Source of the DNA: Enoplolaimus lenunculus
Lineage: Eukaryota > Nematoda > Enoplea > Enoplida > Thoracostomopsidae
Assembly (NCBI GenBank): GCA_030248215.1
Contig: JASANG010000324.1
Span: forward strand, 46,490 to 110,489
Direction of reading: 5' to 3'
DNA length: 64,000 nt
A program made the position numbers and the translations under genes. The notes below the pieces were generated by a model. The model was not told the origin of the DNA and ran no database searches. It saw nothing but the letters and a program-made list of their open reading frames with translations. Below are positions 58,715-64,000 of this stretch, in pieces; the stretch's first letter is position 1, and every line of letters starts with the position of its first letter.

Positions 58715-60599
58715 TTTGAAAGCCGACCGAAAAGTGAACCGTTAAGCGTTGAAAAATATAATCTGCCCACTATTATATGAAACAACAAAAATCTGTGTAT
58801 GTTTTGGGGTCGTAACCGAGGTAAAGACTAACCAGATGTAAATTTTTTACATCAGCAAGGTGAGGACAACTTAAAACCTACAAACAAGTTAGGTTTATTC
58901 ATTGGATTGATGGTACAGATTTTACTATGCATGCCACGGTTTTGTTTACAGCCCTCATTTTACGACGGGTTGAATTTGGTAAAAAAGTGCAATTGAAAAC
59001 GGTGATGTTGAATGTGCGACAATGCCTGAGTAGGTTTTAATGATTATTTTAAAAAAACTTGGCTGTTAAAATCCAGTTGTTGAATTTTATATGCTTGAGC
59101 TCAAGATATTCATTGGCTGTTTTATTGTGACATATTTGGTTTGACAGACTTTCAATCAGGAGGCTCTGTTGTTTGTTTCTGCTTCCATGCCGAAAAAATC
59201 ATAGTAAAATTAATATTATTCAACGATTTGCTCGTGCCTATGCAATGGACGATAGATCCTACGGAAATTTTGGGAAAACTTTCGACAGCACTTTCACACG
59301 CTGCATGGGCCGTAACATGCATAGGTCAACAAATTTTCTAGCTCAAAACGCTTACTTAAAACATCTTTCCGGCGCGGTTATCCTCCAGAAACAAAATCCT
59401 ACACCCCTGACCATTAGACTAAAGAATGCCGTTGTCAAAATTTATCCTCTGTTGCGTACTTTAATTCTTATTCAACCGCTTAAAAGGCCACCTTGCTATT
59501 AAAAGCTTTGTGTATAAATTCATACCTTACAACTGCGTTTACTATTTTCTGATCTGAGCGTCAGAGCTGTCATTACCGCAGGGTACAAATTGGGCGGTAA
59601 ATGACAAGAGTGCCAGTCGTTGCAAAGCTGCGGAAACTCTGAAGACACGCGTTAAGGGTAAGGCTATATGACTTTTCTTTGTTACAGTATGATTAGTCTC
59701 ATTTGCTTAAAATTTGCCACTCGTTAACCCTACTAACTAGTCGTTTCTGGTGCTTTGCTATGAAAAGTTACTCTGAATGGCGGATTACGGTGGGATAAAA
59801 ATTCGCATTTAATTCAAGAAATTTGCGGTATGTCATTCAAAGTAAACTTAAATCTTACCGGTTAAATATTAATTAAAACCAGCTCTACAGCTCACTTTCT
59901 TTGTACCTTCTTGCACCTAAGCCCTGGGTTTCGTCCAGGATTGCAGCGTAATTTTATGAAATAAATAATTAAGAGCAAATTTTAAATTGTTTAAAAAAAT
60001 TTCATTTTAATTATTTTGTTTTCAAAATTTTGCACAAATCAAAACAACATATCGATAAGTAATAAATAATGTTGATACGCCTAGTTTTTTTGGCAATTTT
60101 ATGGCACAAGCATATTCATAATTTCATTACCGGACGGGTATATATAATTCACAAGGAAGTAAATATGATTTGAAAATGAGAAAATAGTTTAAACACATCG
60201 AAACAGCGTAAAAGTTGCCATTTTTATTTAAAAAATTTCGACGGAACCCCTAACAGTTTCTTTTATACACACTCTGACCGCTTGCGTCATACCTTCACAA
60301 TAGGAGTAGACATTGAACAGCAGCTTAGGAAATAAACTGTATTTGCATGCGTTCAACTGATTAGTTATTTAAATCAAATTTTTAAACAACCATTTCATTG
60401 TAATGTTCGTATTCTCAAATGTCTGGTAGCACCTATATTTGTTTTTAAATTTAATTTTAATTTATGTAAATATTGTCAGCCAAAACTTAACTTTATATAA
60501 ACATTTAAAGCTAAAAATTGCGTTTAGCTTTTCACTCGCTTTGCTTTATTACGAATATTTTCCCCTAACTACATGAAATAGCCACGTTTACCTTATTAT
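58715..60599. other. Non-coding region without a supported gene
   Basis: The overlapping frames at 59141-59502 show no recognisable motif. A CACTCGCTTTGCTT repeat fragment lies at 60530-60545. Nothing else can be assigned. Confidence 0.4.
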
Positions 60600-60960
60600 T
60601 ACGATATTGTATCAAGACGGGACACTCCATGACATGAACAATTGTCGCCTCTTCTCTGTTACAATGTCGGCAGGCGAAATGCGTACCATTGATCCTATTT
60701 TGTTAGGAGCGCAGCGAGTTGGAATAAACTGAACGCAACTATGATAGACAGATTTGGTTAACTTTTGAAAGACATTGATGAATCTTGTCTGCTTTGCTGC
60801 TGGGCCCACGTCAGGCACATTCTGATGCACCGAGTAGTAACTGATGAGAGGAAATGTTTTGTCCATCACATACATTAATCCTTTAGCGCTGGATAGCGTC
60901 ATTGCAGTTACTGCCATTTCAAAAACCCGAACCACTACATTACTTAATTTTTTACGCAAT
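60600..60960 (-). pseudogene. LINE-type retrotransposon remnant (C-terminal region)
   Basis: On the minus strand near 60600-60690 one frame reads THFACRHCNREEATIVHVME followed by CPVLIQYR, a C-x2-C-x8-H-x3-C zinc motif of the kind found after the reverse transcriptase in many non-LTR retrotransposons. The upstream part (60690-60960, including FIPTRCAPNKI) continues in a different frame, and a stop codon lies just upstream of the motif in its own frame, so the copy is frameshifted and truncated. The clade cannot be assigned and no polymerase core is present. Confidence 0.4.
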
Positions 60961-61674
60961 TTGCATAATTTTTTTTAAACCGTTGACGCTAATTTATTAA
61001 GAGTTAGCTATTCCGCAAGTTGTCCTTCATAATTTCAAAATTTTCAGTTTTTGACATACGATAGGCTTACGATTAGACGTTGTTTTACAGGCTTAGGCTA
61101 TGGTTAAGCTTTTCGAGGAATGTATAAGACCGTATGTTTTTTAATGAACGTAGACTTTACAATGACTAGAGTGCTTTTAGTGACTAGATATATATAGGTT
61201 TACAAACAATGAAGCTAATATATTTTGCGTAAATTTATTTTTTCCATGCTATGAGCTTAAGAATTGTAATAAAAATTGATCTAGTTTTGTAAAATTTTGT
61301 TCATTTTTGGAAGCAACAATAACAATCACTAACTGATTAACAATACCAGGAATGCCCGTATTCTGAAATATGTGTAGCACCTATTACCAGTTGGTGATAG
61401 GTTTTGTAACTTTTGAAATAACGAATGCTGACGCTAAAAATTCCGCACATTTTTTGCATTTGATTTGATCCACTCCTGTTTCCTATTTTGAGTTCAACAG
61501 CTGCACCGGTTAGTGAGTTTGAAAACTTATCACTAACTGATGATAGCTGCTATACACATTTGACAATGTGGACCATGCTTGTAAGATTTCATCGGACTTC
61601 ACAATCCATTACAAGCGATTAAAAAGCGTTTCATTTTATGGCAAGATTTCTTCTATATATTGAATTTGTTTTAG
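60961..61674. other. Non-coding stretch upstream of the secreted-peptide gene
   Basis: Contains copies of the CTAACTGGTGATAG dispersed motif at 61358-61400 (an inverted pair around GGTGATAGG) and 61531-61567, plus one at 60408-60439 upstream. No promoter element is recognised. TTTTAG at 61669-61674 looks like a splice acceptor 38 bp before the start codon. Confidence 0.45.
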
Positions 61675-61712
61675 GAAACTCAAATAATAAATATATATTG
61701 AAATTATCAACA

Positions 61713-62582
61713 ATGAATTTCGCTAAATTGCTACATCGCGCACTGTTCTTATTAATACTGGTAAGTGTTCTTACAATTATAAGCGATGTATTTTACTTAT
61801 CTCTACTTGGTAATCGAAACTACAATCTTTAACTTAAATTTGTTCTTGCAGAAAATTTTTTGTATTTTCCAGTACTAGACGTGTATTCTCAAATGTATGT
61901 AGCACGAGCACCTATCAACAATTACTGACAGGTCTGGGAACTTTCAAACCAGCGAATATTAAGATTAAAAATTTAGCACATTTTTCGCATTTGATTTGTC
62001 CTACACTCAAAATAATATTTCGGATATTTAAGAAAAATTTTATTACATTTGAGAAATATGAGTAGCAAGGTGCGCTTGAAAAGCATTTCTGTTATAACAA
62101 AAATGTTTTCAAAAACGCTTTGAAATAAAGTCTGAAAATAAACGTTTTCCAGTTATTTTTAGAAAAATTGTTTTAAATGTCAGCAAAACTTTTCGGATTT
62201 GCCACAGAAAACACTTTTCTGAATAAATTCAGAAATACTTTTTTGTGTGTATTGTGGTGCCAGTTTTAAGATCCGCAATTGCAATAGTTCTTCAGTTTGA
62301 AAGCGTGACGCTAACTGGCGATAGTTGCTATACGCATTTGCGGCTACGGTCACTAGGTTCAAGCGACTCCACTACAACTGTGGCCTGTGTTAATTATTAG
62401 AGAGTTAGGTTTAGGTTCGTAATATAACTGTTATAAATCAAGATTGTAAAATATTTATCGTTGTGTTTTAGATGTTCTTACTGGCGTCTGCAAGCGATAC
62501 CAATACTGGTAGTAAAATTAGAAAGCGTCGGCTCTCGGTAACAGGAACCTTGGATCCAACTAAATTGCATCCAGGGGCTTGA
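61713..62582 (+). CDS. Small secreted peptide precursor, two exons (predicted)
   Basis: Exon 1 (61713-61760) gives MNFAKLLHRALFLLIL and ends in a consensus GTAAGT donor. Exon 2 (62472-62582) follows a TGTTTTAG acceptor in the same phase 0. It begins MFLLASAS, so the two halves join into one textbook signal peptide, with likely cleavage near ASA/S-D. Then come DTNTGSKI, a furin/convertase-type RKRR site and a 16-residue tail LSVTGTLDPTKLHPGA before the stop: 52 residues in all. This suggests a processed hormone or neuropeptide-like product, secreted after cleavage. I recognise no family. TTTTAG at 61669-61674 could be a 5'-leader or trans-splice acceptor. An in-frame ATG at 61638 and a weak internal donor (GTAACA, about 62537) leave other models open. 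Confidence 0.55.
62004..62249. mobile_element. TA-flanked MITE, copy 2, inside the peptide-gene intron
   Basis: 246 bp between TA dinucleotides. Ends CACTCAAAATAATATTTC and AGAAATACTTTTTTGTGTG. Diverged copy of 53505-53743. It lies within the predicted 711-bp intron of the secreted-peptide gene. Dispersed-motif copies lie on both sides (61882-61920 and 62311-62342). Confidence 0.75.
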
Positions 62583-63064
62583 AACGCAACGAACAGCTGA
62601 AGCTGAGAACGCGTATCATTTGAAATTTTTTAAATTTAAATTGAAATACTAATACTTTTTATCAGTTCCGCAACTGAGATTTTTTAACAGAAGGTGCAGG
62701 AAAAATTGCAGAGGAGTCAACGCAAGTTTTATTAATATAAAATTTTTGAATACTGTTTTAAAAATTTTAATGTTCGAAGGAGGGACAGAGTTTCCTCGAA
62801 ATGCTCGGCAGTTGCGGAATGCATTTTATATTTCACCTAAAACATTTTGTATATGCTTGGCAAGTTAAACTGATTACAAGATTTGCAACGACATCTCAAT
62901 GCATATTTTCCCGTGCTCAAAATACACCAAGTTGGGCCTTCCAGCTTTTCTAGATTTAGAACTAATATGTGAATCCTTATTTGGTTTTCGTCAAACGCTG
63001 TTCCAGCACTTACATGAACATTGGACACAGTTTAAACAACAATGAAAATTTTGGTAAAATTGGC
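62583..63064. other. Non-coding stretch after the peptide gene
   Basis: No clear AATAAA within 200 bp of the peptide stop codon; ATATAAAA at about 62736 is the closest A-rich candidate. The minus frame at 62837-63028 has no motif. Confidence 0.4.
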
Positions 63065-63224
63065 CAAAGGCGTAGCCAGGGGCGGTTAAGTATCAAACCC
63101 CTAATCCTTGGAACTTTTATACTGGGGTTTATAGGCACGGTATTAGTTTCAGTCACAGAGAACCTCTCAGTCAAAGTTTTTCTAAGACGTATTCATTTTT
63201 TCCGAAATCCTGGCTACGCCCGTG
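63065..63224. mobile_element. Short inverted-repeat element, possibly hAT-type
   Basis: 160 bp with ends CAAAGGCGTAGCCAGG and CCTGGCTACGCCCGTG, resembling in form the CAGTGGCG ends of the elements at 1335 and 47429. No clean target duplication was found. The frame 62969-63331 that runs across it is incidental. Confidence 0.55.
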
Positions 63225-63948
63225 ATGGCGGCTTTACACTTCTTGGCTCAGAGAGCGGTATTGTACGTGAATGGTTTGTGGCATGGCGCACGAACACGAT
63301 TACTAAACGTTGCACGATAAGTACTTTATAGCGTCATCTTTGTTGCTGAATAATTTTGATATTAAGTTTAAGCGAATCGTTTACTGCATTGCTTACACAT
63401 ACAGAATAACTCGTATTTAATAAAGGTTTCCTAACATTACATAAATATTTTAGTGTTGTATAAGTCTTGGAGTGTATAAATTTTGAAACAGGGCTTAAAA
63501 TAATCATTTGAAAAACAGTCGAATAAACACTCTTCTACAACCTTTGGTGCAGTTTTCATAAACTGTTACCAATTTCTATGTTGATACTTTTTTAAATATA
63601 AAATGCAATAAATACTTTTTCATTTAATCCGCTTGTGAAAGCCGCTTGCCCAGAAACTTCAGAAGTCTTAGTTTCTAAGCAATATTATACCTCAAAATTT
63701 CAAACATCAATATAAACGCGTCATGGCCGTAAAGCTTGTTCAAATGACGTAGGCCAATTTTCTATTCCGACTGATAACTAATTATCCAATTGAGCAATTT
63801 GCTATTTTACGTACTCAATATATACTAGCAGTTTGGCTTAGGACATATATATTGCCGTTAAATTATACGTCCTATGGAATTTAATTATTTGATCAGACAC
63901 AACACCGAGCTGTAACCAATCAGAGTTCGTTGCGATTTACTGCGGACC
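63225..63948. other. Non-coding stretch before the right-edge LTR
   Basis: AT-rich sequence without a recognisable gene, repeat or element. Confidence 0.4.
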
Positions 63949-64000
63949 TGTGAGAAGTTCGTGATTTTGACTTAAGCCTGTACCCTGTATCGCCTGTTAC
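63949..64000 (-). repeat. Partial LTR of the gag-only family, cut by the window edge
   Basis: From TGTGAGAAGTTCG onward this is the reverse complement of the last ~50 bp of the LTRs at 31096 and 40776, with small differences (one extra base near CTTAAGTC and one substitution). It begins exactly at the LTR boundary, so a minus-strand insertion or solo LTR continues beyond the window. GGACC (63944-63948) would be its target-duplication candidate. Confidence 0.85.

Noticed and set aside
59141-59502. Overlapping frames as a possible gene or transposase
   Set aside because: No recognisable motif in any frame and no consensus splice sites joining them.

Overview
The window is AT-rich, gene-poor animal DNA. 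Two spliced host genes are supported: a four-exon family-31 glycosyltransferase (54010-57400) and a small predicted secreted peptide (61713-62582). Their introns mostly end in TTTTCAG-like acceptors, and degenerate TTAGGC/GCCTAA hexamers are scattered through the window. TTAGGC is the nematode telomere unit, so a nematode-type genome is my best guess, but a tentative one. There are no bacterial-style operons, rRNA genes or CRISPR arrays.

Layout. 1-21 kb: non-coding sequence with short DNA-transposon derivatives (a 178-bp hAT-type element at 1335, a 210-bp GAGTCA foldback at 14563, a hAT-like element at 18643), a tRNA-cored SINE-like copy at 10600 and a tandem foldback dimer at 20482. 21.0-26.1 kb: about 5 kb of satellite with an ~83-bp monomer and traces of higher-order structure. 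26.2-28.3 kb: a SINE-B fragment and two related inverted-repeat elements with 3-bp target duplications, full of ATCATATGAT-type palindromes. 31.1-42.0 kb: a young LTR retrotransposon (10.9 kb, LTRs about 1% diverged, 5-bp target duplication) with one very long gag-like ORF and no visible pol. A third LTR of the same family enters from the right edge on the minus strand at 63949.

42-54 kb: further mobile-element remains (hAT-type elements at 43141 and 47429, a tandem pair of tRNA-cored repeats at 46845-47403, a third palindrome-rich element at 48071, a SINE-B copy at 52505, a TA-flanked MITE at 53505). 54-57.6 kb: the glycosyltransferase gene, whose C-terminus runs into a CAA/CAG repeat. 58-64 kb: a second GAGTCA foldback, a LINE C-terminal remnant, and the secreted-peptide gene with a MITE in its intron.

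The two host genes do not obviously work together, except that both products enter the secretory pathway: the glycosyltransferase as a type II Golgi membrane protein, the peptide as a signal-peptide precursor with a furin-type RKRR site. The most unusual sequence signal is a row of four hairpins in the LTR. They share an invariant CTAAC-GGG-GTTAG core, but their outer stems differ in sequence while staying paired.
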